From positions 12,005,479-12,069,478 of the forward strand of contig CM049321.1 of the NCBI GenBank assembly GCA_026874595.1: DNA of 64,000 nt, given 5' to 3'. A model generated the notes under the pieces. The model was not told the DNA's origin. It did not search any database and saw nothing but the letters and a program-made list of their open reading frames with translations. The translations under genes and the position numbers were made by a program. Source of the DNA: Sipunculus nudus. Its lineage: Eukaryota > Annelida > Sipuncula > Golfingiida > Sipunculidae. This document shows, in pieces, positions 1-12,255 of the stretch (positions are counted from its first letter, which is position 1; each line of letters starts with the position of its first letter).

Positions 1-344
1 GTCAAATTCTGTGGCATGTTCTACTGTGTTCATACCCTGGGGATCTTTAAAACGATTTGCACTCTGTGAACAGGGATTTCCGTGTATTGTTCTTGCGGGG
101 GTGTAGTAGCGGTCAAGTCTAAATCCAACGCACACACATTTCAGGGAACAAGTGAACCATGCAATGTTTTGGGGTTGTGAAGTGTCATGCGGTCTATAGG
201 TAACGATGCCGATATTTTACAGAGGCTACAGTAAATTTTGGCCAATAAGCGCCCAGTAGCGAATTCTGAGTGAAAAGGGCTCTGAACAAATAGTTCAGTT
301 GACAGAAAGACTCCAAGCAGGAAGCTGAAAGCTTTATATAGTCA

Positions 345-1620
345 TGTGGCTTAGCGTCAGATTCTGGCCATATCGTTGCAGACCGAATAAAAGCACCAAA
401 GATTGTATATTGGTAGAGTACACCAAAACGGATGAATTAAGAGGGGGTGCCCTCATGGAGTACCCACGAGATAAGTTGCAGAGCCTGAAAACCATTTCTG
501 CCTTGCGTATCACAGTACCCTCTTTTCGCATGAAAATAATGAGGGTTGGGGAAGGAAAAATCACCTTAGATCCTCTACGGTTTAATGAATTACAGTAAAT
601 TATATACCAAAAGAAAGCAAAAGAAAAGTTATTTCTTTCATTACCATTTACATTGTAATATTATACACCTATAGCCCAAAAAATATAGAATGGTGACGAT
701 ACCTTTTCCGAAATAAGGGACTGGGAAAGCTACATGCAAACATTAAAACAAGATATTAAGTGTATAAAAGAAAAAAAAAATGTGTAAATATTTTTCATGT
801 TTACTCTTGTTGAGTTTGTGATTCAGTTTTTGGGAAAGAATAAAATGTTTGTAATAACGGATAGTTGCCTTAGCGGTTTCTGGTATTTAAACTAAAAATA
901 TGACCAATAAACCATATTTCCGATCAAGATCAACCTAACTTTTATATTTTTATTTGTTCTTGTTATTCATTGCAACTGATCTCTGTAAATTGTGCAAATT
1001 CAAAATGTAAACTTTTTGGCAAGCACAATAATTTTTTTTTTTCCAGAATTTATTATTTAACTATTAGGTCGCCATGTTACAAGATTGCGAGCACATTCCT
1101 GAAAATATGTTGACAAATTACCACTTAAACAGCACTTTTTTTCAAAATTCACTACAAATTAAAATTTAACAAAGAAATAAAATCATTAAGACTGCTTTAA
1201 CAAATAAAACCGGACATATAATTAAAGCCAAATGGTTACAATGCGATATATTAGTTGTATACTAGCACATTCTGGAACACAACTTTGGTAGTTTACTTAA
1301 TGTAGTTACATTTTCAAAGAGATGTACAATTAAGATTTGCTTTTAGTCAGGTGAATTAGCGTCAAATTTGGACTCTATCGTTACCGATTGGATAAAAGCA
1401 CCAAACTTTTAAGGTGGATAGAGTACATCCTGGGATTATTTTGGCTCATACCCACCGGAATATCAAAATTAATCATAAAAATATGATGAAATAACAAAAT
1501 AATAAAAGATAAATAACAAAATTTAGCATAAAAATATGAAGGGTCAGGGAAAGGAAAAGTCGCTTCAGATCCGCTTTATCTGGATAGAATATACGAAATA
1601 GATATACCAAATAAAGACAA
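345..1620. repeat. Diverged direct repeat pair
   Basis: The stretch at about 345-560 is matched by 1355-1620. Shared strings include TTAGCGTCA, GATTGGATAAAAGCACCAAA versus GACCGAATAAAAGCACCAAA, TAGAGTACA, and a GGGAAAGGAAAA(A/G)TC..CAGATCC block. Spacing between matched blocks is about 1 kb. The open frame over 344-598 sits wholly inside this repeat and has no recognisable domain, so I do not call it a gene. The rest of 1-2400 is AT-rich and shows me nothing else. Confidence 0.5.
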
Positions 1621-2399
1621 AGAAATATACGTTCCATGCAGTTTAATATGTACTTTTTCCAATGAATCTGTCTTGCATTTTTGGTAAGTATAATGAATAT
1701 TCATTATTTCATCCATGTCCTGTAGAATATTAGCTTATATTTATTTTCCTTTCTATTTCTGTATCTCATTACTTTTTAACTTCAAACCAGTTTTCCATTT
1801 TATTTTGGAAATGTAAAAAAATACCATAGATACATGAATCTTTTTTTCTTTATTATATGCATGCCTGCGGTCTAATCAATTTCACATGCCATTGTATTAC
1901 CTGTTTTAGGTTACAAATATCTTTATGAAATGATTTAATCGCGACCAAGATGTCTATAAATAAATGAAAGCTTGAAAGTATATGACTGAATAACAAAATC
2001 TACCAATTATATTCCAAAACCAATATATGTGTTATCTGTATCTCCAAACACTCTCTGAAATTCCCCTAAAAAGTTTCGTATAGGTTTAGGAATTCAACAT
2101 TGACAAGCAACTCTAAACAACAGAAGGAGTAGGTAGCCCAAGGCAAAGCCCACTTTTCCTGATAGATATATCGTGATTGCTTCTACAGAACTTTGATCTT
2201 GCACTACAATGGCGGTCTCAGCATCATAATACAATTTTAGCATATTCATATTCACTTACACAACTTTATAATCATAAACACTTAAAGTTAACTCAGTCGG
2301 ACATTTCCTCCTATGTCTTAACAATTTAGAATGTAGAACTTGGTCTAAAAACGCAGATCGATAATATTACTGACATTTATTTGTATAGTGACGTTTTTA

Positions 2400-4600
2400 T
2401 TCTAACCGAATAAAACACACAGCTTATCTTCATAAGTCCTCATTAACTTATTTGTACTAAAAGGTGTCCACAGTCTCAAAGTGTATAGATTTGAACAAAG
2501 CCACAACCCAAATTTGTCATTTCAGTTAAAAAATTATTTAGGACAAGTGTAAACAAATGCTGCATTATGTTACATTCTGTGGTTTTTCTCACTTGCCCGT
2601 ATATCATATATCGTGACTGAGATGCATAAATGCACAATCCCTCAATGATCAAATAGGCAGCTCACCAAATTGTTTCAATAACCTGTGTTCTTTGTAGCTA
2701 CGTATTCGGACACAGCATTTAAACAGATGGTTCTTACTGGAAAAGACGACGAGTGTATGATATGATACCCATTAAACTCTTAATCAAAACGTGCGGCCGC
2801 CAAAATAACTATCTATACAGGTGTTGTTCAGAAAAAAATAATGGTCCAGTCTATGCAGACTGCGAATATAAACTCCAATCATACATTGAGCTGCCCCGAT
2901 CTCACCTATACTAGTAAGATCTTTATCATCCAAACAATTGAGCAGTATTGATTTATATTCCAATATATATATTAATGTGAAATGCAGAGCTCCAATATTT
3001 TAACTTTAAAACTTGGGGGCCAATTAAAGGATGAACGGATGATGTGAATTTCTGAGCTGAAGCTGGCTACAATTAACCTTTAAACTAGTTTTGGTCTTTA
3101 CTGCAACAAATGTTTGATATATTCAAAAGTGTACTTGAGATGTATATTGATTAAATACAAATGAAATATAGATTCAACCGACTTTACTGCGTTGCCTTCT
3201 TTGTTGTAAAGGTCTGATAACGTTTCGTTATCCTGCTATTGTGGACTCTGGCCTGCTGAATGGGCACCTAAAGGACTGACCTGAAAATACCGTTACGTTA
3301 GCTGACTATTTGGAAACATTATTTTTGTCTACAAATGTTAAGACTCAAGCTTACATGACGGTCTTATCATCATAATACATCATTATCATATATATTAATT
3401 TTACCTACATAAATAATTATAACAATAGCGTAAATCTAGTAGGCCTTTTCTTCAGTGCACAAAAACATTGAGTATGAACTAATTTTTTATATAAATAAAA
3501 TGTAAATAAATACCTTATTCTTTTATTTAGTCTATTTCTGGCAAACTTAAGTTGAAATCAGTAAAATTATTTCATAATGAATTAAGACTTAGTAGTAATA
3601 TAAAATTATCAGCGATGTAAGTATTTATTTGAATATATGAACATACCATAATCCACTCTTAACCGTTAAAGTACAACAGATGACTAAACGCCACTGGAAG
3701 CTCTGTCGTATTGAAACTTGATCTAAATTGCTTCCATCGACGATTTTACTGCAATTTATTAATTTCTTTAAAATGTTATTTTTCCAAACATATAGGCTTT
3801 AATACCCAACGACTGTTCAAGAACTTCCCATTAGCTTATTATGTACTCAATAATTTCCATTGATTTGCCGGTAGCCCTTTTGGATAAGTGTAAACAAATA
3901 TTTATTCAAGATACATTTTCATTACCGCACTTACCATTTATTATGATCGACGTATTTGTGCCCTGATAAATAATGATTAAAGGGGTTGACAATTCAATAA
4001 GTTGTTTCAATCACCTGGGTTCTTCGTAATTGCGACTTCAGATATAGCTTTAGAAAGGGATGATTTCACTGGTAATGTGTATATATACTAGTATATTCCC
4101 TATATATTTTAATTGTGTGGGTGTTTAATCTTTATAATCCTTACCATTATGCAATTTTGATTTTTTTTATTAAAATGATATATTTATCACTTCTCCAATA
4201 TTTTCACTTTAAAACATCAGGGCATTAAAACATACAGGACACATTTTCACATCAATGGATGATGTGACCTTTTGACCTCAAGCGACCTACAATTATACTT
4301 TTATATTGATTTTCGTCACAATTTCTACAATAACTGTTCATGATATTTCATTATGGTTTTCTTATTATGTATATTGATTAATTTCAAATGAGTTTTAGAG
4401 TCATTCGAGTTTACAACTTTCCTTTTATCGTTGTAAACGTGTGGAATTTTATGTAAAATCCTGTTTATTTTGACTCGGGCCTGCTGAAAGAACCAGAAAC
4501 CGAGTTCGGATGGGCACCTCCTCCAGAATGACCAGGATTGACCTGTAGATACTTCATATCAAATTTTGTGCTTTTATCCGGCGAGTGAACGATAATTCCG
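2400..4600. repeat. Old tandem segmental duplication, period about 1.3 kb
   Basis: Unit A (about 2400-3310) and unit B (about 3740-4600) share a collinear series of blocks: AAGTGTAAACAAAT, TTGTTTCAAT(A/C)ACCTG, CTCCAATATTTT.ACTTTAAAAC, GGATGATGTGA, ATGTATATTGATTAA, and a GGCCTGCTGA..GGGCACCT..GACCTG end block. Many substitutions and indels separate them, so the duplication is old. I see no open reading frame or splice pattern in either unit. Confidence 0.55.
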
Positions 4601-4681
4601 TTGAGCTACCTGACTAATAATAGGACAATTTTTGTTATTGGACCCCCGAGCCGTTGAGTCGTGTTATAATAGGCCATCTCA

Positions 4682-4703
4682 TTTTTTTTTTTTTTTTTTT
4701 TTT
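4682..4703. repeat. Homopolymer T tract
   Basis: A run of 22 T just outside unit B of the preceding duplication. On the other strand it would be a poly(A) tract, but no AATAAA or retroposon body precedes it. The stretch from 4704 to 5551 shows no supported gene. Confidence 0.8.
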
Positions 4704-5551
4704 GCTGAATGAACATTTTTGTTCCTGGTATCAGCCGCATACGTACTCATGTCTATGTTGTGATTTGTCGGGCCCGGAGACATGATGTAGAAGACGAGAG
4801 TAGTAGTGCCATGCAGACGTGATGCGGTAGACTCCAATGTGACTGGCTGGTGTACCGACACTACTGCCACATGTCCAGAGGTCGAAGGAGAACCCTGTGT
4901 TACTTACCTGTCTGAGGAGTCATAAACACCAACCCATATTGTTTTCGTGCACGGTGAGTCTACGTTTTATTCTTACTGATGAAATTTGCCGTAACCTGTA
5001 TAATTCTTACAATGTCAAGAATATACTGTAGGCCTACTAATTTGCTGTCTTCTTTTAGTATCATTTAGAGATATAATCTAGAGATATATCTATTGTTAGT
5101 CGTATGACACATTATGCCGTCTTCAATAGTACTTTTGGCCCAAATCTATCATTAAATGGCCCATTTGTTCCTTCGGGTAAATGTCCTATAAATAAAGGGA
5201 TATTTCGTGTAAGCGAAATTACGTATGCTAACCCAGTTAAGACCAAATAAATAGCAAATCCTATAGACCTATAAATATTTTTTTTTATTTTAAATATAGA
5301 ACTGAACTGGTCCATTCTACCCTGTTATGTGTTTTGAGGGTTCAGACTGGAGCTGGGGAACGACCTATAGAAGATTTATGGACGCTCTATAAGCCATCCA
5401 AAAGTCTAGTTTCTGTATATATTGTAAATAAAAATTGCTGAAGTTCAAATGAGCTGTTTTATCTCTTTGTGCAAATGCTTCTGTCTATGCTGAACGGGTC
5501 TGAGCAGGGTCAGATTGGAAACTGACCTTGACACTAAAATGGTCTGCGTCT

Positions 5552-6332
5552 GCCGTGCCGTCCTTCCGTTCAAGTTCCACCCCGCTACCGATGCCATACT
5601 TTCCTAATTTTATATATATGGTAAACATATGGTAGGGGACCATTTGTACCTCTAGACACTTGTCATACAATTACAGGCTGGTCACCTCACATCAGTGCCA
5701 TCACATACCTGGAAACAAATTAATTAAAAAGAGCCAGCTGTTAGCGACATAATGAGAAGATACCAAAAAGTCAGTCTTGGGTATTTAAGGATTATATATA
5801 CAAGGTTAACAAGCTAGGGATCGTTTCTGTGAACGAGTTGTTTGGTGACAGTATCATCCCTTTTAGATTTTATTTAAAAAGGATCATGCCATACTTTGTT
5901 CCATGAAAAATGAGATTCTTTCGTTTCTGGCATTATTTAAATATTCAAATAGCGCGGATAACTATACCGCAAATAATACGGTAAGTGTTTCCTTCTGTTA
6001 AATGTTGCAAGTGATACAATGACGGTCAAAGATGACTTTCTTGAACTATGAGAAATTCCTTTGTGATGCGTCTGTGAATAAAAATTGATACTGATCTATT
6101 AAGCATATGATATCCTACTGCAAGAGAACAGATAATTGCTTAGAATATAACATGGGGTATTTTTTTATGATTGGACCCAAGCCCAATTCTCTGAATCCCC
6201 TTACCGCTCATGTTTACATTGCACTGCTAGTGAAGTAACACAAAAATGAATGAACAAACCAAACTTTACATCTCATCTCTATTATAACCGTCGTAATTTC
6301 CTGTTCCTCGCACGACTGGCCTGCCAATAAAA
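5552..6332. repeat. Dispersed repeat, copy 1 (partner at 15345-16321)
   Basis: Collinear with 15345-16321 on the same strand. Shared blocks include CCATCACATAC near 5700, AGGTTAA.AA.CTAGGGATCGTT near 5800, GATATCCTACTGCAAG near 6110, TTGGACCCAAGCCC near 6173, and TGTTTACATTGCACTGCTA near 6211. Both copies end with CGACTGG.CTGCCAATAAA. No coding capacity is seen, so it is probably a non-autonomous element or segmental duplication. Confidence 0.6.
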
Positions 6333-7737
6333 ACCTTTCACACATAATCGTTCAAGCCATTACGATCACCACGTTCTCAGGTCTGCAGAGGTCGTCGTCA
6401 GGTCGCCATGATCGCCAACCCTCTATGACAAAGTTTTCCTGTAACGGAAGGTAACCACCACCACCCGGTAGTTATCGTACTACACCTGGGTAGCTATCGA
6501 ACGACAAAATCGTCTTGATCAACGATTAATCCACACGAGAGACTTCGTATGGTCGAATAAAATGCAGTCATGCAGACCGTAAAACTCTCACCGACTGATT
6601 ACGACCACTCGTAACGTAGCCTCGTGTGTAACCGCAAAGCTATTCCGTTGCGACAGGTCGCAATTGATCAGCAACGACTAGTCGTGACTATGAGGTTGTA
6701 GGTGATCGTAGGCGATATGACTGGCTGGGCCTTTACGATCATGACATATCTCTTATCATTGCAAACCATGTTATCTCTATGTGCAGTTTTTTTACCCACA
6801 TGGAATAAGCAGCATACTTTAACTTGGTGTATGCATTCACCAAGAACTGCAAGCTTCCTCCAGACGCCCGCGGCTGAGCGATAATGGGGGATCGGTTCTA
6901 GAGTGTACTCATCAACTCCTATAAATCTGTACAAGAGAGAGGCGTGATGAATGATACGCTTAATGTATCGGTTTCATGTTACCCTTTGAAAATCCACAAG
7001 TAAATTATATCTAGGTGAACTGAATAAAAACCTCATTAGGTTCAAAGAGATCGATCAAAATACAAAAGAAAGTAGGCGTGGGATTGTTCTGAATGAATAT
7101 TTGGGCATATAAATCGAAAAATAATCTAAAATGTAATACTGTAATACTTGGTTGGTGTTCCGGTCACCACTTCATTTTGACCAGGTTCAGCCATCTCAAG
7201 ACCGTCCTTCCTAAAAGTACCAAAATTCCCAGCATCACAAAACAAAACACCCCGGCCGTCCTTCAACTCTATCAGATTATATCATCTTAACTTTATCTTA
7301 ACTCAACGACAGATTTCTACACATAGTTTCATCGACATGATCCAGTCTATGTAGAACTAAGGCATTGGCGACCAAAAACACTTTTAAACATTGATTACAC
7401 CATTAAAACCAAGTGTATGGCCGAGAGAATATAACGATTACTATCATACACAATACACGAAGATCAAACAGTGTTTGTGAAAGGCAGGTATATTGACGGA
7501 ATTTCAAATAAAACGATAACTGCGATTCATGAAGCAAAACATCTTACATTTATGGATTTTTATGTTCGCCGATTTCGAAACAGCTTAAATAGCTAAATAG
7601 GTAATTTATAAATAAAGCTTTGAAATACTTTAACTTTTGGGAAAGATTTATCAGATAGTGTTCAATATTACACAAAGGTTAGTTACAGTAGTTGCGTTTT
7701 AATAACGGTTGGTCTAGTCAATTATTTGAAGTGTGTA
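6333..7737. other. No gene recognised
   Basis: The first 400 bases are less AT-rich and contain many CGAC/GTCG words; the rest is AT-rich. The short open frames here (for example 6702-6884, 6668-6934 and 7093-7290) lack splice support or a recognisable domain. Confidence 0.4.
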
Positions 7738-9470
7738 AGGGGGCAATTAAGGTAAGGCTGTCCGGTGCCAACATATTTGTTCATTATCGCGAGAGAGATT
7801 TTGGCCATATATTTACCAGATATTACAAAGATCCGAGGCATCAAGTCTGAGATTTTTTTGCACAAAAATAAGCCAAAAGGCTGATGACACCGTACTAATA
7901 TTATCAAAAATTACAAAGCGTCAAAAAACCTTGTGTGCCCTGAAATCATTCCAGGTGAAATCTGGTTTTAAAATTATTGTTGAAAAAACTGCATTAATGC
8001 CTTTGTTAAAAATTGACAAAATAGACAGTACTTTTAATATTTGGTATTTCAGGAAGATAACGTTTATTGGCAAACAAGCGGTCCTCAGGACTTTTGCTTT
8101 GTCTCAACTTATTTATTGCTCGTCCTGCCATGCCCGAAAAAAAGTTTATTAAAAATATGACAGATCTATATACTACTAAAACAGTCTCCTGTCTGTTTAT
8201 CCCCAAAAAGCCCGCAGAACGGGCCATGACAGTGGGACAGTTACATGCGCTAACTTACAGAATGCACACCAATTTGGCCCTTCCACTTGCAAACAATTCA
8301 CGGCAACATCATATCACAGGTCTGTCATACAACATAACACCGCCCTCGATCTCGCCATTGCTGACCTTCAACTTGACTAAATTCCACAAAGACATAAATA
8401 ATTGGTTTCGTATCGAGCACAAGACGTCACTACCTTACGGGTCTGGGGAGTTCTATAGGGAAACACTACGCGGCAATATGGCCTTCCTCTGCAACAGGAC
8501 CCAACGGGTCCCCATTTTCTAGTATATTGATGAATTTCTCTGGTCTCAAAAGAATATAAAATATTAAATGAAGTACATCGTGGTGTCTGTATTAGAAGGG
8601 TGATTGCAAAGGTCGATATATCAACTCAAACTAATAATCTGAAAGTATCCTGTATAAAAAGAATTTTATTGAACGGTAATGAATGCAACTGGGAAAATGC
8701 AATAATAAGCGAACTGCAGGGTGGAGATTTCAATTTTAAATGTAATATTTCGACATAGGATTTGTTTAATATTTATAAATCAAATAGAACATTGCGGCGA
8801 GAGGTATGGGAATGCTAATGTAGGTATAATTATACTTGTCCAGAAAGTATGGGATTTTCAATCAGATCACATGGAACAATTCTTTTATTAAGGTTTTTTA
8901 ATGAAGGAAAGTAATACTGTATAAAATGTGATATCGTGCAGAAATATACAGAGTTGCAGATTTGTTGGTTGAGGAAGGTAATCAAGTTAGAATAATGAAT
9001 TTTACAAGCTTAAGGGACAAACTAAAGTACGTAAAAGATAAATTACTTAGAATATTTATGATAACTTAATGCAATAGAAGTTGATTTTGGAAAGCAGATT
9101 CGAATTTACGCAAGATTGATAACATTGAAAAGTTTATTGCTGACAATTACGAACCTTTACAGTTTATATACAGTCATTAATTATGAGAGTTCGAGTAGAA
9201 CCAGAGCTGAGTAGCAAAATGGGCAAATGATTTAAACTTAGTAGGATATGTTGTTTTGAAATATTTTTTTTAAAAATGAGAAACTTTCAGACTCGGCTCC
9301 AGCCTGCAGAAGTTCACAAAAAATTTGGTAAATGACAAATGTTAATGTTTCTTTTGTTTTAGGAATTTGTTAAAAAAATTGTTTCACTTGCATTTTGAAA
9401 TTGTCCTCTTCAAAATTGCCATGTATTAATTATGTAAATGAGTGTGAATAATGAGACCAATATATTATCA
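7738..9470 (+). pseudogene. Decayed LINE ORF2 (reverse transcriptase part), copy 1
   Basis: This is a relic of a LINE-type reverse transcriptase, the enzyme that copies element RNA into DNA at a nicked target. Reading across several frames gives IFVI-like and DILAIYLPDITKIRGIK segments near 7770-7850. A GDDTVLIL block near 7880 stands for the catalytic F/YADD box. At 7931-8110 comes LKSFQVKSGFKI..EKT and the thumb-like KIDSTFNIWYFRKITFIGK..VLRTFALSQLIY. Later fragments include IKRILLNGNECNW (about 8650) and WNNSFIKVF (about 8875). Frames shift repeatedly and about 50 residues seem missing after EKT, so it is dead. A foreign stretch interrupts it at about 8168-8520. Its C-terminal part appears at 9880-10230. 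Confidence 0.7.
8168..8520 (+). other. Unidentified insert inside LINE copy 1
   Basis: LINE homology stops after the FIKNMTDL block (about 8145-8167) and seems to resume near 8521. The interval between is more GC-rich and stays open for over 100 codons, ending at the TAG at 8520-8522, unlike the decayed LINE around it. Its translation includes WFRIEHKTSLPYGSGEFYRE. I do not recognise a family, and I found no terminal repeats or target duplication. It could be a fragment of another element. Confidence 0.35.
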
Positions 9471-9526
9471 TTTTGTAGGAGGTGAAGGCATATTTATAGC
9501 AGACAGGGGATAGCAGCACGAGAATC

Positions 9527-9632
9527 ATGGCAGAGGCTGAGAGTGAAATTCGGCGCAGGCTGGCGCTGATAGAAAACATATGAAAGAACCAAACTCGGAA
9601 ATACATGTAGATGGGTTACTGATTAGTAAGTT
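9527..9632 (+). pseudogene. Frameshifted exon resembling the start of Rho-associated kinase
   Basis: An ATG at 9527 opens 18 codons reading MAEAESEIRRRLALIENI, then TGA. Shifting one base gives MKEPNSEIHVDGLL followed by GTAAGT (9626-9631), a good splice donor. The two halves together resemble the N-terminal segment of ROCK-type kinases, which precedes the kinase domain and contains a xDPxSxxxVxxLLD pattern. No second exon or kinase domain was found in the window. The missing base could be real decay of a captured exon or an assembly error. The call rests on recognising a short motif and is tentative. Confidence 0.35.
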
Positions 9633-9879
9633 TGTTTTAATATGCATGAACACTATTTGACTTAATGAGTGCCCTGGGCGCTCTCAAAATTGATTATGTA
9701 AAGAGGACGCTCATTACTGTAGGGGTGCTCATTTACGTCAAATATGGTACATGTATGTATGCATTTTTGGAGGGGGGTCTGCCTCTTATTTTTTCTTTTA
9801 GTTTTATATATACACATTGCAGAATTGAAAATAATTTCAATATTTTTATTTGATTTTTTTTAATATTTTAATTAATATG

Positions 9880-10230
9880 GTACCATCCCACAGATGTTTA
9901 TTTTGTAAGGTTCAGAAAGAAACATATGTTCATCTATTTCGAGACTGTATATACATAAAATACTGGTTAGCATTTTACTAGTGGTTTAAAAGAGAAGGTA
10001 TAATCGACTCTGAAAATATAAATTGATATTAGGGTTATCTTCAAATAGATTACTGAATTGTATAAGGTAGATTTTCAACAAATGTACTATTTGCAGTATA
10101 AGCTTAATGCAACCTAGCATCACTGGAATGAAAAGAGCTTTGAAAATATACAAAAGATCGAGAGTGCTACAGCAGATAACAATTGTGAGAAAAGCAAACA
10201 TCTGGAAAAATAGAGGTCACCAGCAAAACA
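9880..10230 (+). pseudogene. LINE ORF2 C-terminal zinc-knuckle fragment (copy 1 tail)
   Basis: The frame at 9880-9975 contains CLFCKVQKETYVHLFRDC, the C-x2-C-x7-H-x4-C cluster that ends many LINE ORF2 proteins. Further fragments run to about 10200 (IESATADNNCEKSKH), matching the order seen in the second LINE copy at 11600-11920. Stops interrupt every frame. It is most likely the separated 3' part of the 7738-9470 copy. Confidence 0.6.
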
Positions 10231-10759
10231 GTTAATGTAGTTGATTTAGGCTGATGATTTTGTGTATTTGTCGATTCTGGATAATAATGTTATGAGTACG
10301 TGTTCTGTTTTTATGTATATGTGTTGTAAGAAAAAAATGAAGTTGCCAACGTGAAAGACGACCTAAGATGAGTCTTTTTCTGACACCAGCATAGTCTATT
10401 CCTGATATAACAAACAAAAAAAAAATATCATTATTAAACATTCAATTAAAAAATATAAAATGTTTTTTTTTTTTATTTTTCTGCGATAGTCGTCACTTTT
10501 AAAGTTTGATAGTCCCTACTGATCGACCTGCGAAGGTCCGAGGTCGATTCTTGACTGGCCCGGTGGAAGACGGAGCCGGTTAACTGGTTCGCCCATTTAT
10601 ACCTGAGATTAGAATTGCCAGTTTCTCCCATTTTTATCCATAATTTCGGATATAAATGGTGCTCAGACCCCATTAAAGTTTCAGGTATTTTCAAACATCC
10701 AGACTGGCGGATAATGAAGACAATAATTACTAGGATGTTCTGAGTAAAATAAAATCAAT

Positions 10760-12255
10760 TTTAAATATATGGTTGACAAGAACTTTACACTATCAGGTAA
10801 AATAACAATAATAAACTATCATATTTTATTACAGTTGACTTATGCTTTACATGTCTTAACACATCCTCCATCCTGGTATATAAAATAAATTGAATGTTTG
10901 TTGTATAAGTTTATTTGGGGTAAGGAGGAAAACAATAAAGAGAAGAACCTTAATTGCAGCAATTAAAAAGGGGAGGCTAAATATGAATCATTTAAATCCA
11001 AAACGGAAGGTTTAAACATTGGATGGATCAAAAGATTTATTTCTGGTCCAAGTGATGGAGACAAACAGTTAATATGCAGCTTAGAAAATTAGGTCCCCTT
11101 ATTTCTAGATAGAAATACTTGAGATTTGGGGGAATATAATTTTTAAAGATGGAAATATATGTAACGAAATTTAAGCAGAAGCAATATTCTTGAATTCTCA
11201 AATAAAAGTAGATAACACCAATGAATTAATTGATAAGTTTGAAATGAATTTATGAAAAAAAGAAATACATCATAGATGCAATTATGACACAATGGAAGAA
11301 AATTTGATTACAAATAAACTTGAAAATACAATATATAAATCTAACCTTGAAAGAATCATGGAGATGAAAAGGGTTACATATACATAATTACTTCTTAGTA
11401 TATGCACAAATCCTTTGAAGATTATAGAAAAATGGAATAGAGATATGAATAGCGGTTGCCACGAAGTTTATGTTTGAGGCCTTTTACAATATTAAAAAGA
11501 TAACAGACTCAGAAAATTTAAGAATATTCCAATTCAAACTTCTGCTACACCGGTCAACCCTTTATAAACCCTTATTTTATACCGTATCGGCTAAATGAAA
11601 CAACAATGTGCTTTTTATGTATGTCTCAGAAAAAAAACACGGTTACATTTGTTTTACGAATGTAAATAAACACAAAACTTATTATGCCAAGTAAAAAATT
11701 GGCTGTCCACTTTACATATCTTTGTAAATGAAGAGAATATTATCAAAAATATGTAATATTTAAGAAGACCAATAACTGACAGGTTGATAAGATGTTTCTG
11801 TTAACAATATTCATATATAACTGTAAATGCAATAATGCAAAGCCAGTTTTCAATAGTTTTAAAATATATATTGAACAAGTTTATAATATCCAGAAGAAAA
11901 CTGCTGCTAAAAGTGGTAAAATATTGGCTCACAGGGGAAAATGGGTACTCTACACGTCTATAGACACTGATACGAGGTGAAATTCACATTCTGTAGAAAA
12001 AAAACCAAAACCCTTCGACATCAATTTGTTAATGTATGGATGCATGTATAAACATACGTGTTTATACATTTGTATATAGATGTGTGTATCTGCCTGACCC
12101 TTTCATATAAAAAATCTGTAATAGTAGATATATGATTTAGGTATGTTACTTCAACTATGTATAATGTACGTGTATAACACAAGTATAATGGTATGTATGT
12201 TTTATACGTCTGTATTTGTTAATAACATGTTATTTTATTGTTTCAATAAAAAAGG
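10760..12255 (+). pseudogene. Decayed LINE ORF2 3' portion, copy 2
   Basis: A second + strand LINE relic. Near 10752 the frame reads KIKSILNIWLTRTL, equivalent to KIDSTFNIWYFRKIT of copy 1. LLYKFIWGKEENNKEKN lies near 10895-10945, GLNIGWIKRFIS near 11010, and a zinc-knuckle CFLCMSQKK..HLFYECK near 11600-11665. The best open stretch is 11792-11980, containing FKIYIEQVYNIQKK. It ends in a 3' UTR-like tract with CAATAAAAAA at 12244-12253, a plausible element 3' end. Many stops and frameshifts show it is inactive. The 5' half, including the catalytic RT box, is absent. Confidence 0.65.

Noticed and set aside
4760-4960. Cysteine-containing + frame ending TCPEVEGEPCVTYLSEES and an overlapping - strand frame with IWVGVYDSSD before GTAAGT
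   Set aside because: Both are short, they contradict each other in strand, and neither has a good acceptor or partner exon.
5112-5315. 67-codon - frame with a hydrophobic stretch (YLVLTGLAYVISL)
   Set aside because: No homology recognised, AT-rich context, no splice or expression evidence.
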